Virus record (IMG/VR): IMGVR_UViG_3300042090_001401
Coordinates: 1 to 58,879 of that record
Reading direction: 5' to 3' (one strand)
DNA: 58,879 nt
Source: a virus
This document shows, piece by piece, positions 49,225 to 57,101 of the stretch. Under the pieces are notes generated by a model. It did no database searches. It was not told the DNA's origin and saw nothing but the letters and a program-made list of their open reading frames with translations. Position numbers and translations under genes: made by a program. Numbering within the stretch: the first letter of the stretch is position 1; every line of letters begins with the position of its first letter.

Positions 49225-49430
49225 CGCTCGGCGTCGACGCAGGTCGCGAAGTGACTCGTGCGTCGCTCGCGAATCAGCCGCGCGTCCTCGGGTCCGTACG
49301 CGTGCGCCTTGCCGGCGACCACCGCGAGGTTTCCGCGCGGATCGGCGCCGACGTTCAACGGGATCGGCTTGTTCGTGCGCTCGGACGTCGCCCACTCAAT
49401 CTGCGCGCCGCACGACCTGCAGGTCGCCAC
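49206..49430 (-). CDS. zinc-ribbon hypothetical protein
   Basis: 74 residues, GTG start, overlapping the next gene's start by 19 bases. CRSCGAQIEWA is the classic N-terminal zinc knuckle, with TNKPIPLNV after it, a phage family pattern; one His/Cys pair (HFATC) comes late. Not further recognised. Confidence 0.6.
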   Translation of the reverse strand: MATCRSCGAQIEWATSERTNKPIPLNVGADPRGNLAVVAGKAHAYGPEDARLIRERRTSHFATCVDAERWRGPR

Positions 49431-49431
49431 G

Positions 49432-49890
49432 TCAGTCGACCTCGAGTCGCACGCCGCCGGGCAGGTCAAGGTCCTCGGTCGTCACGCCGCCGAGCTCGAT
49501 GATGGCGGCGCCGTACGCGGGGTCGATGCGACACTCGATCTCGAAGCGACCGCCCGCGGAGCGAACGTCGACGCCGACCGCGCACAACAGCGCGTCGAGT
49601 CGCGAGCACTCCTCGTAAGTCCGTCGGACGTCGCGAACGAGCAGCCACACGCGTCCGTGCGGCGGATGCGTCCATTCCAGCACCTGAAAGCCGCAGCACT
49701 GCAGCCACGCGAGCAGTCCGCGCAGCTGCGTCGGGGCGGTCGACACGAAGCCGCGGTCGACCAATCCCGCGAGCATCGGGTCGCGGTCGCCATACGCAAC
49801 GTAGTCGCCAAGGTTCATGACCGGCGGTTCACGGCCGGGCATGCACATGTACTTCATGGACGTAGGCAGACGACTGGACACTTCGGACAT
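49432..49890 (-). CDS. hypothetical 152-residue protein
   Basis: ATG with GGAGG 7 bases upstream. Early Met-rich part (TSMKYMCMPGREPPVM), then RGLLAWLQCCGFQVLEWTH and FEIECRIDPAYGAAIIEL. Not recognised. Confidence 0.55.
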   Translation of the reverse strand: MSEVSSRLPTSMKYMCMPGREPPVMNLGDYVAYGDRDPMLAGLVDRGFVSTAPTQLRGLLAWLQCCGFQVLEWTHPPHGRVWLLVRDVRRTYEECSRLDALLCAVGVDVRSAGGRFEIECRIDPAYGAAIIELGGVTTEDLDLPGGVRLEVD

Positions 49891-50279
49891 CAGCGAACCT
49901 CCGCGAGACAGTTGACGCATTGCCGGTCGTGACCGACGAACACGTGACGACCATCCGAATCGTGCGAACACATGCCGACCGCGAACAGCGCCTCGGCGAC
50001 CGAGCGAACCACGTGCGCGCGTTCGCCGCGCCACGCGTCCCACCACTTGACCTGCGCGGGCGTGAGGTCGCCGCGACCGCCGGGCTTCGCGCCGTGCCTT
50101 TGCACGCCGCCGCGCGGCCCCATCGGCATCTTGACCTCGAGCAGGTACGTGCGACCGTCGCGACCGACCAGCAGGTCGGGCACGCCCGCGTCGCCGAGCC
50201 TGGTCACCGTGCAGCCGACCGCGCGCAGGGCATCAACGATCTCGACCTCGTTCGCGTCGCGTTGCTTGGCATACTTCAC
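49890..50279 (-). CDS. PD-(D/E)XK nuclease, VRR-NUC-like (Holliday-junction resolvase type)
   Basis: 129 residues, GTG overlapping the upstream TGA. ANEVEIVDALRAVGCTVTRLG (Glu helix), GVPDLLVGRDGRTYLLEVK (catalytic D and E-x-K, about residues 32-50), and LTPAQVKWWDAWRG match VRR-NUC nucleases. Likely resolves recombination or replication junctions. The C-terminal extension carries CVNC and may bind zinc. Confidence 0.75.
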   Translation of the reverse strand: MKYAKQRDANEVEIVDALRAVGCTVTRLGDAGVPDLLVGRDGRTYLLEVKMPMGPRGGVQRHGAKPGGRGDLTPAQVKWWDAWRGERAHVVRSVAEALFAVGMCSHDSDGRHVFVGHDRQCVNCLAEVR

Positions 50280-50605
50280 GGCGTCACCACCACGCGCGCC
50301 GACTCGCGCGGCATGCGCCACCGCGGCACGGGCTCGGCGCGCGAGAACGCCCACTCGACGCGGTGACCGTTGACGCCGTGCGAGAGCACGAGTCGGTCGG
50401 ACTCGATCACGCACGAGTCGACCGCGTGCCAGCGACCGGGCGCGACCTCGACCTCCACCAGCACGCGACGCGTGTCGCCGTCCGACGTGGTCAGCGGCGG
50501 GAGCGCGAGGACCGCCATCAGGCCGAGCAGCCGCGCCTGCTGTTCGGGATCATCGGCGACATGTGTCGACACGCGACCACGAGTAACGGGTGGGTGTGAC
50601 ATCAT
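50276..50605 (-). CDS. hypothetical 109-residue protein
   Basis: ATG at 50605 overlaps the upstream TGA (ATGA). A GTG at 50572 is an alternative, lying after early-class element 3. Beta-rich C-terminal half (VLVEVEVAPGRWHAVDS; VEWAFSRAEPVPRW). Not recognised. Confidence 0.5.
   Translation of the reverse strand: MMSHPPVTRGRVSTHVADDPEQQARLLGLMAVLALPPLTTSDGDTRRVLVEVEVAPGRWHAVDSCVIESDRLVLSHGVNGHRVEWAFSRAEPVPRWRMPRESARVVVTP
50581..50600 (-). promoter_or_regulatory. early-class element 3
   Basis: GTCAC with TTA at 14 bases, followed 8 bases after TTACTC by a GTG (50572). Weaker than the others because TTA replaces GTA. Confidence 0.35.
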
Positions 50606-51402
50606 CGCGAGCCCCCACGCATCGACTCGCTCGCGCTCGTCGACACGACGACCCAGCGACCAACCTCGCGCATGCGGTCCTCGAACCGCGCGCCGTACAG
50701 CTGACACAGGTCGCGTTGCGACAGGTTCGTCGTGACCACGGTCGGCAGTCGGTTGCGGTAGCGCGCGACCAGCAGCTCGACGACCGGGCCGCGCAGGTGC
50801 TCGCGTTCGCCGCCGGCCTCGTCGACCACGAGCGCGAGACAGTCGCCGATCTCCGCGCGTCTCTCGAACGGGACCTCGCCCAGCATCGGCGCCTCCAGAA
50901 AGCGACGCGCGAGCACGCGCCGGCGGATGAGCGGGCTCGCGCCGTGCGACGCGCTCCACAGCCAGCGCGCGGCCGCGAAGCTCTTGCCGCAGCCGACGTC
51001 GCCGCAGAGCACGAGCGTCATGCGTCCGTCCAGCCCGTGCCGGTCGCACGCGCGCGTGCTGCGGGTCTCGCGCACGTCGCCGACGGCGAGCTGCTCGGCG
51101 ATCAGAACCGGGATTCCGCACGACACCATGCGGCCCGGGTCGTCGCGCGCGTCCGGCCACCACGTGCGCTCGTTCGGCGCCAGTTCGGGCCCGGGCATGC
51201 GTCGCGCGGCCGCGGGGAGCGGTCGTCCGCTGCTGAGCGCCTCGCGCGCGCGCTCCTGTACCTCGCGGTCCTCCGGGGTCGCCGAGCCGACGCCGAGCCG
51301 ACGCACGCGCTCGTCCCACGCGCGCTGCGACACCGGGTCGAGTCGGTCGAACGCCTCGAACCACGAGGGCAGCTGCGAGCGAAAGTCGGGCCGGCTAGTC
51401 AT
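50602..51402 (-). CDS. DnaC/IstB-like replicative helicase loader
   Basis: 266 residues. Walker A GDVGCGKS at 134-141, Walker B ALVVDEAGG at 190-198, sensor-1-like TTNLS at 224-228, and a C-terminal RYRNRLPTVV context typical of DnaC-type AAA+ proteins. The N terminus would contact the host helicase. It follows the initiator-like gene, forming a replication pair like lambda O/P. Confidence 0.8.
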   Translation of the reverse strand: MTSRPDFRSQLPSWFEAFDRLDPVSQRAWDERVRRLGVGSATPEDREVQERAREALSSGRPLPAAARRMPGPELAPNERTWWPDARDDPGRMVSCGIPVLIAEQLAVGDVRETRSTRACDRHGLDGRMTLVLCGDVGCGKSFAAARWLWSASHGASPLIRRRVLARRFLEAPMLGEVPFERRAEIGDCLALVVDEAGGEREHLRGPVVELLVARYRNRLPTVVTTNLSQRDLCQLYGARFEDRMREVGRWVVVSTSASESMRGGSR

Positions 51403-52159
51403 CGGTCACCGACCCGTAGTAGCCCTCGCCCGTACGGCGGTGACCCGTCATCCCGCCGCGAGCGGGAACCGCCGCGAACAGGTCGAAGTGCGTCGCGAAC
51501 GCGGCCATCGTGTAGGGCGGCGGCGGGAAGCGACGCGGTTCGTCGAACATCACGCGCATCCTACGGAGAACCTCTGACTCGTCGTGCAGTTTGAGAAGCT
51601 CCTTGACCATACGACCCTCGCGCGCGCCCCAGGTCGGTGTCGCCTCGTACGCGGCGAGAAACGCCGCGTGGAACGCCCCTACCACGCGCCGGTGCGCACC
51701 GGGCTGCGGGGATCGCGCGCCCGCGCGCCCGCCCCCGCGCGCGTTGTCAGAAACCTCGGGACTTCGTCCCTCGGTGTCGACGCTGGCGCGTCGACGTCCT
51801 CCCGGATCTTGGGATCTCTCCCAGGGAGGCAGCTCGTCGGCTGTCGCCTTGAGCGCTTCGTCTTTCGTCGACTTCGTCTCCTCAGACTCAGACCCGCGCG
51901 ACCCTACGACATCGGGGTGACTTTCGGTCGCCGCGGACGCGACGTCGACCCGACCAGTCAGGTCGAGAAGCCCTTCGGAGACAAGCTCTTGCACCGCGCG
52001 AGAAATTATTTTCGGGGTGGTGCCGATCCCCCTCGCGGCGACGCGCGCCCATGCGACGTCGACCCTGCGGGTCGGCTCGACCGCGAGGTGCACGGCCAGC
52101 TTGACGGCGTCGCCGGTGAGACGGGGGAGCGCCTCGGCGATGGCGGCGAGTTCGATCAC
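51395..52159 (-). CDS. replication initiator-like winged-helix protein
   Basis: 254 residues, GTG (52159) overlapping the upstream stop; another GTG is one codon earlier. N-terminal winged-helix (DVAWARVAARGIGTTPKIISRAVQELVSEGLL), an acidic/Ser-rich linker (SESEETKSTKDE), and a C-terminal domain with AFHAAFLAAYEATPTWGAREGRMVKELL and PYTMAAFATHFDLF. Organisation fits phage initiators (O-like); the origin may lie within this gene, but I see no iterons by eye. Confidence 0.6.
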   Translation of the reverse strand: MIELAAIAEALPRLTGDAVKLAVHLAVEPTRRVDVAWARVAARGIGTTPKIISRAVQELVSEGLLDLTGRVDVASAATESHPDVVGSRGSESEETKSTKDEALKATADELPPWERSQDPGGRRRASVDTEGRSPEVSDNARGGGRAGARSPQPGAHRRVVGAFHAAFLAAYEATPTWGAREGRMVKELLKLHDESEVLRRMRVMFDEPRRFPPPPYTMAAFATHFDLFAAVPARGGMTGHRRTGEGYYGSVTDD

Positions 52160-52536
52160 CACCGCCTCCGACCGTAACGACGGGTCGCGCCCGTGCGACC
52201 GTTGCAGTTGCTGCACAGGGCGCGCATCCGCACGCGCGCGCGCAGCTCGCGCCAGTACCGGGCGACGCGCGTCCACGCGTTCACGCGACGCACCTCCCAC
52301 TGACGGCCGTCGACGTGGTCGACCTCGAGCATGCGGGCGGGGATCGCGCACCGGCAGATCGCGCACCGGCCGAACCCGGGCGGCAGTGGCGACTCGCCGC
52401 GACGCGGTCGCCCACGACGCGACAACAGGATCAGCAGCTTCTCGCGGCTGGCCGTCGCGCGCGCGAGCTTCACGCTGTTGGGCTCGCCCTTGCGTTTGGG
52501 GATGGGGATCGTCTCGGTTGGTTCGTCGGCTGTCAT
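52156..52536 (-). CDS. HNH endonuclease
   Basis: 126 residues. CAIC and CSNCNG zinc pairs bracket the catalytic LEVDHVDG near residue 72-78. The basic N terminus (IPKRKGEPNSVKLARATASREK) may contact DNA. It is the first gene of the minus-strand early block, preceded by early-class element 4 with TATACG 8 bases before the ATG. Confidence 0.75.
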   Translation of the reverse strand: MTADEPTETIPIPKRKGEPNSVKLARATASREKLLILLSRRGRPRRGESPLPPGFGRCAICRCAIPARMLEVDHVDGRQWEVRRVNAWTRVARYWRELRARVRMRALCSNCNGRTGATRRYGRRRW

Positions 52537-52593
52537 GGTCGTCTCGTATACGGGTTGGCAGTGACGCTATTCGCGTCGCAAGGAGCGATCCCC
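52537..52593. promoter_or_regulatory. divergent early control region
   Basis: The gap between the minus HNH gene and the plus 52594 gene. Minus strand: GTCAC (52561-52565) with GTATACG 14 bases on. Plus strand: AAGGAG (52580-52585) 8 bases before the ATG; a TTGGCA hexamer (52555-52560) could be part of a plus-strand promoter. Confidence 0.5.
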
Positions 52594-53139
52594 ATGAGAA
52601 AGACCGACGAAATCTCCCAACCGACAAGCTGCCTCAACATCGCCAACTCCGACGAACGTTTGTTCATCCTGTTGGGTCGCGACCCCGCCGCGCCGCGCGC
52701 CGTTCGCGCGTGGGCCGCGGCGCGGCTGTTCCTCGGCAAGAACAAGTTCGGCGACGAGCAGATTCAAGAGGCGCTCGCCGCCGCCGACGCCATGGATCGC
52801 GAACGTCATCGCTACGCGAAGGACCCGCTCGACGCCGCGCCCGCGCCTAAACCGCACGGTACGACTGACGAACGTCAGCGCGAGCTGAACCTGCTGTGCG
52901 ACGAACCGAGAACGATCCCCACGGCCGCGTTTTCGCACGGCGTCGTGCGCGACATCGACACCGCGTCGTTCGACCGAGCGGTCGCGCAGTTGCGGGCCGA
53001 GGTCGACCAGTCGCACGACTACCGCTGTCGCGAGTGCGCGAAGGTCGTCGCGGTTCGCGAGGTCACGTGCGGCGACTGTCGCCGCGGGTTGTTCGGCCGG
53101 TTCGCACGCGCCGCGCAGGCCGCGATGGAGGCGTTCTAG
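52594..53139 (+). CDS. first gene of the plus-strand early block: zinc-ribbon protein
   Basis: 181 residues, ATG with AAGGAG. Conserved-looking RDPAAPRAVRAWAAARLFLGKNKFGDEQIQEALAAADAMD near residues 28-68 is a phage early-protein pattern; the C terminus has CRECAKVVAVREVTCGDC, a four-Cys zinc ribbon. Function unknown; perhaps a DNA-binding factor for the recombination genes that follow. Confidence 0.65.
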   Translation: MRKTDEISQPTSCLNIANSDERLFILLGRDPAAPRAVRAWAAARLFLGKNKFGDEQIQEALAAADAMDRERHRYAKDPLDAAPAPKPHGTTDERQRELNLLCDEPRTIPTAAFSHGVVRDIDTASFDRAVAQLRAEVDQSHDYRCRECAKVVAVREVTCGDCRRGLFGRFARAAQAAMEAF

Positions 53140-53141
53140 CC

Positions 53142-54350
53142 GTGCCGTCGATCTCGGTCCACTCGTACAACACGCTGCAGACGTGTCGTCGCCTGTTCTA
53201 CTGGCAAGCCGTACGATACGTCGAACGTGTGCGCGACGACGGCGCGCGCGGGTTCGGCGGCATGTACCACAAGGGCATGGAGGCGTGGTGGCGACTCGCC
53301 GGCGGTGGCGACGCGCCGTGGTCGAAGGTCGGCGAGGCGCGCGGGGCGGCACTGGCCGCGATCCGCGACGGCGCGAGCGCGGTCGACGTCGACCGCTACG
53401 ACGTCGCGCGCGCCGAGGCCATGATGGAGGGCTACCACGCGCGGTGGCAGCACCTCGAGTTCGAGCTCGTCGGGGGCGGGGTCGAGTCGGCGTTTCGCGT
53501 GCCGCTCATCGACCCCGACGGCGCAGCGGTGCCCGGGTGGTTCATGTCCGGTCGCAAGGACGCGCTCGTCCAGTTCGCCGACCGCGACCACGCGTCGGTC
53601 GTCGACCACAAGTCGACGACGCAGGACATCGCGCCCGGTTCCGAGTTCTGGCAGCAGCTCGGCATCAACGGCCAGGTGTCGATGTACGTCGACGCCGCGC
53701 GCGCGGCCGACGTGCCGGTCGGCGATGCGGTGTGGGACGCGTCGGCGAAGCCCGACGTGACGCCGCAGCTCGCGACGCCCGAGGACCAGCGCGAGTACAC
53801 GCAGGGCAAGGGCTGCAAGTCGTGCGGCGGGTCGGCGAAGGCCGGCGAGGTCAAGCGCGGCGCTGGCGTCATCGAACAAACCATCGGCGATCCGATCCCG
53901 TGCAGCGACTGCGCGGGCACGGGCTGGAAGCTCGACAAGGAGGGCAAGCCCGACGCGCCGCGGCTGTACGCGAAGCAACGCACCGAGGACGAGCCCGTCG
54001 AAGACTTCAAGCGACGCGTGGTCGCGAAGCTCGCCGACAACCCGGGCGCGTACTTCCAACAGGGGGTCGTGTACCGGACATCGCGCCAGCTCGACGAGGC
54101 GAGATACGACCTGGTCGAGGCGACGGTCGAGATCGACCGTCTGTACGCGCGCGCCCGCGAGCTCGGTAACGGCGCGCTGGACGACGTCGACTCGCGGCTC
54201 GCGTTCCCCCGCAACACGCAGGCGTGTTTTCACATGTACGGTCGCCGCTGCGACTTCTGGGAGGTGTGCATGGGCTCGATCGTCGAGCCCGCCGCGTCTC
54301 CCCTCTACCGAATCCGGCCGCGTCCGTCGACTGTCACACCGCGCGAGTAG
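53142..54350 (+). CDS. Cas4/RecB-like exonuclease with zinc-finger insertion
   Basis: 402 residues, GTG start two bases after the upstream stop. PD-(D/E)XK motifs: GRKD (D140), VVDHKS (155-157). Cys at 15, 362, 370 and 376 could hold a 4Fe-4S cluster as in Cas4/AddB nucleases. Between them an insert carries CKSCGG (225) and CSDCAGTG (254), a DnaJ-type zinc finger. It probably degrades DNA ends for strand annealing with the Sak4-like and SSB-like proteins downstream. Confidence 0.75.
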   Translation: MPSISVHSYNTLQTCRRLFYWQAVRYVERVRDDGARGFGGMYHKGMEAWWRLAGGGDAPWSKVGEARGAALAAIRDGASAVDVDRYDVARAEAMMEGYHARWQHLEFELVGGGVESAFRVPLIDPDGAAVPGWFMSGRKDALVQFADRDHASVVDHKSTTQDIAPGSEFWQQLGINGQVSMYVDAARAADVPVGDAVWDASAKPDVTPQLATPEDQREYTQGKGCKSCGGSAKAGEVKRGAGVIEQTIGDPIPCSDCAGTGWKLDKEGKPDAPRLYAKQRTEDEPVEDFKRRVVAKLADNPGAYFQQGVVYRTSRQLDEARYDLVEATVEIDRLYARARELGNGALDDVDSRLAFPRNTQACFHMYGRRCDFWEVCMGSIVEPAASPLYRIRPRPSTVTPRE

Positions 54351-54353
54351 GTT
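54333..54353 (+). promoter_or_regulatory. early-class promoter element 5
   Basis: GTCAC, GTA (GTAGGTT) 14 bases from its first base, overlapping the 3' end of the nuclease gene. It is followed by GAGGAG and the ATG of the Sak4-like gene at 54377. The distance to the start is 23 bases, so this one has a normal leader. Confidence 0.5.
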
Positions 54354-54376
54354 CGCGCGCAGAGGAGAGCAATCAG

Positions 54377-55696
54377 ATGAACCTGTCAGACATCAAGCGA
54401 GTGACCGCCGCGGGGCCGACACGATTCGGCATCTACGCGTCGGTCGGATTCTGCAAGACCACGATCGGCGCGTCGTTCCCGCGGCCCGTGTTCGAGGCGC
54501 CGGAAAACGGCTTCCCGCGCGACCTGCGCCGTCAGCCCGACCGACTGCCGACGCCCGAGCGGTGGGAGGACGTGCTCGACCACGTCGACTTTCTGACCGA
54601 CGCGCAACACGACTACGAGACGGTCGTGTACGACACGCTCGACTGGCTGGAGCCCGTGCTCAACGCGTACGTGTGTCATCGCGACAGCGGTCGCAAAACC
54701 GAGTTGAACAAGGGCGGCAACAAGCTCGTGTCGATCCTCGACTACGGGTACGGCAAGGGTGAGCAGGCCGCGGCCGAGGAGTTCCGCAACCTCGTGCGCA
54801 AGCTCGACCGGCTGCAGTCGTGGCGCGGGATGCACGTGGTCGTGCTCGCGCACGCCATGATCAAGAACTTCAAGAACCCGAGCGGGCCCGACTTCGACCA
54901 GTGGGTCATCAAGGGCAACCAACACATCGCCAGCATCGTCGCCGAGTGGACGGAGAACCTGTTCTACGGGTTCCACGAGATCGAGGCTGGCAAGCTCGAC
55001 GACAAGGACCGCAAGGCGAAGGCCGCGAGCACGGGCAAGCGGCTGCTCGGCACGCGACAGGGCGCGACCTACTACGCGAAGAACCGCATCGGCCTCGCCG
55101 ACGTCGTCGAGATGCCCGCCGACGCGCGCGACCTCGTGCCGATCCTGCTCGGCGAGCACCTGTCGACCCCGGCGACCGAGCCCGCGCGCGAGGACGCGAA
55201 GGCGACGCACGCGGTCGCCGACAAGGGGCTGCGCGACTACGCCGACAAGGTCGCCGACGAGGTGCGCGCGCCGACACCGGCCGAGCGCGTCCAGCGCGAC
55301 GAGCGGGCACGCGACTCCGCGTACGAGAACCTGCACCGCGATCGCGACAGCGAGCGACGCGAGGCCCGCGAGTGGACCGAGCCCAAGCGGCCCGCGAATG
55401 ACGCGGCCCCGCGCGGCGGCAAGCACGACCCCGCACCGTCCGCGAAGGTCGGTCCGACGAAGGACGACCGCGCGCCGACGCCACCGTCGCCGACCGAGAA
55501 GCCGAGCCCCGAGCACGACCGCGTCGCGTACCTGACGCGACTGATCGTGCGCGCGGGCGAGGAGAAGGGCGACAAGTACCGGTCCAACGTCGAGCGTTGG
55601 CTGAAGGGCGCGAAGGGCGACGCGGACCGCATCGAGGCAATCATCGAGGACGTCGAAAAAACGCTTCGACAGAGCAACAGCAAGGGAGCGGCGTAA
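54377..55696 (+). CDS. Sak4-like single-strand annealing ATPase (RecA/RadA-type AAA)
   Basis: 439 residues, ATG with GAGGAG. P-loop region YASVGFCKTTIGASFP, pvfeapENGFP and YETVVYDTLDWLEP (Walker B) follow the phage AAA_24/Sak4 pattern; the central RKTELNKGGNKLVSILDYGYG and VVLAHAMIKNF blocks agree. In the P-loop the usual Gly before Lys is Cys. The C-terminal 150 residues are charged and low-complexity with a final folded helix. It would pair with the exonuclease and SSB for recombination. Confidence 0.7.
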   Translation: MNLSDIKRVTAAGPTRFGIYASVGFCKTTIGASFPRPVFEAPENGFPRDLRRQPDRLPTPERWEDVLDHVDFLTDAQHDYETVVYDTLDWLEPVLNAYVCHRDSGRKTELNKGGNKLVSILDYGYGKGEQAAAEEFRNLVRKLDRLQSWRGMHVVVLAHAMIKNFKNPSGPDFDQWVIKGNQHIASIVAEWTENLFYGFHEIEAGKLDDKDRKAKAASTGKRLLGTRQGATYYAKNRIGLADVVEMPADARDLVPILLGEHLSTPATEPAREDAKATHAVADKGLRDYADKVADEVRAPTPAERVQRDERARDSAYENLHRDRDSERREAREWTEPKRPANDAAPRGGKHDPAPSAKVGPTKDDRAPTPPSPTEKPSPEHDRVAYLTRLIVRAGEEKGDKYRSNVERWLKGAKGDADRIEAIIEDVEKTLRQSNSKGAA

Positions 55697-55720
55697 CAGC
55701 CGCGGAAGGGACAAGCGAAC

Positions 55721-56389
55721 GTGAGCAACGGACAGAACGAACAGAACGACGACGAGGTCGGGATCATCCCCGAAGGCAGGTACCCGGTGGCGTGCACCGA
55801 CGCGACGCTCGGATACACGTCGGAGGGGAACCCTCAGATCGGCATCTCGCTGGTGATCGCCGATGGCGAGTACAGCGGACGGTTTCTCGCCTACTACGGC
55901 TACTTCACGCCCAAGACCACCGAGCACACCATCAAGGGCATGCGCGCGCTCGGTTGGAAGGGCCACGACATGACCGAGCTCGGGTCGATGATCGGCAAGA
56001 GCGGCACGGTCGCGACCGCGGTCGTCGAGCACGAGGCCGACCGCGACGGCAAGATGCGCGCGCGCGTGCGTTGGATCAACGGCGCGGGCGTGGCCATGAA
56101 AGACAAGATGAACCCGGCGCAGCAGGCCGAGTTCGCCGCGCGCATGCGTCGCGTCGCGATGGCCAGCGAGACCCCGGACAACGAGGGCGGCGGCGACGGG
56201 CGCAGGCTCCCGTCGACCAACCGCGACGACCGCGACGACCGCGGCGGGTATCGCGGCTCGGACCGCAGCGACAACCGCGGACAGCGCCAGCTGCCGAGCA
56301 CGGCGCGTCGCGACGACGTGCCGCCGCCCGGCGAGGACGACCGGCCGCCGTACGAGCGCGGCCGCGGGTACCAGGACAACCGTCGGTGA
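55721..56389 (+). CDS. ssDNA-binding-like protein (DUF669-type)
   Basis: 222 residues, GTG start. The N-terminal 120 residues (EGRYPVACTDATLGYTSEGNPQIGISLVIADGEYSGR) match the phage protein family that accompanies Sak/Sak4 recombinases. The C-terminal 75 residues are acidic/Arg/Gly-rich, like a disordered SSB tail for protein interactions. It overlaps the next gene by 4 bases. Confidence 0.7.
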   Translation: MSNGQNEQNDDEVGIIPEGRYPVACTDATLGYTSEGNPQIGISLVIADGEYSGRFLAYYGYFTPKTTEHTIKGMRALGWKGHDMTELGSMIGKSGTVATAVVEHEADRDGKMRARVRWINGAGVAMKDKMNPAQQAEFAARMRRVAMASETPDNEGGGDGRRLPSTNRDDRDDRGGYRGSDRSDNRGQRQLPSTARRDDVPPPGEDDRPPYERGRGYQDNRR

Positions 56390-56628
56390 ACGTCGACCGC
56401 GAACACCTTGAGCGGCTCGCTGCTACGATCGCGGCCGGGGTTATCGCCCAGATCGACGAGCGTCGTGGGTCCGACTCGTTCAACCTGGACGCGATCGCGA
56501 TGTTGTCGGTCGAGGTCGCCGAGAACATCGTCGGCGAGGTGCGTCGACGGCATCCCGTCGCCGCCGACGGTCGCACCGAACGACCACCACCGACGCGCGT
56601 GCCGGGTCCTGGGATCGTGCCGCGGTGA
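56386..56628 (+). CDS. hypothetical 80-residue protein
   Basis: GTG start (GTGA overlap). Helical N-terminal part (REHLERLAATIAAGVIAQIDE), then AMLSVEVAENIVGEVRRRH and a Pro/Arg-rich tail. Not recognised; coupled on both sides. Confidence 0.6.
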   Translation: MNVDREHLERLAATIAAGVIAQIDERRGSDSFNLDAIAMLSVEVAENIVGEVRRRHPVAADGRTERPPPTRVPGPGIVPR

Positions 56629-57101
56629 CCGACGTCGAGGCCGACCGGGATAGCTGGTGCACGCCGCGCGAGCTCGCGCTGGCGATCGGCCCGGTCGACC
56701 TCGACCCATGCTCCAACCCGCGTAGTCACATCGTGGCCGCGCGGACGTTCTCGCTCGAGGAGGGCCAGGACGGGCTGCAGCTCGCGCGGTTCGTGTCGCG
56801 CCGCATGCGCACGCACGTCAACCCGCCCTACAGCCGCGGCAGCGTCATCCAGTGGGTGCACGCCTACCGCCACACGCGGTTCGACTTCCTCGTGCGCCAC
56901 GACACGCGCACCGAGTGGTGGCGCGAGCTATGGCCCTACGTCGGCGCGATGGCGTCGGTCCCGGAGTGCGAGTTCGAACCGCCCCCGGGCGTCGAGCAGC
57001 CGCCCGGGTCGCCCTTCCCGCACATCTTGCTCTATGCCAGCGCCAGCGACGTAACGGACGCCGTCAGGGCGCTGTGCTACGTGTCGATACCAAGCCGATG
57101 A
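56625..57101 (+). CDS. DNA N6-adenine methyltransferase (phage Dam/DNMT-type)
   Basis: 158 residues. DSWCTPRELALAIGPVDLDPCSNPRSH and the catalytic VNPPYSRG (NPPY) near residue 64 are the hallmarks of this family of phage adenine methyltransferases; the C-terminal part (HDTRTEWWRELWPYV) follows. It acts on phage or host DNA. It is coupled to the ParB-like gene downstream (ATGA). Confidence 0.85.
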   Translation: MTDVEADRDSWCTPRELALAIGPVDLDPCSNPRSHIVAARTFSLEEGQDGLQLARFVSRRMRTHVNPPYSRGSVIQWVHAYRHTRFDFLVRHDTRTEWWRELWPYVGAMASVPECEFEPPPGVEQPPGSPFPHILLYASASDVTDAVRALCYVSIPSR

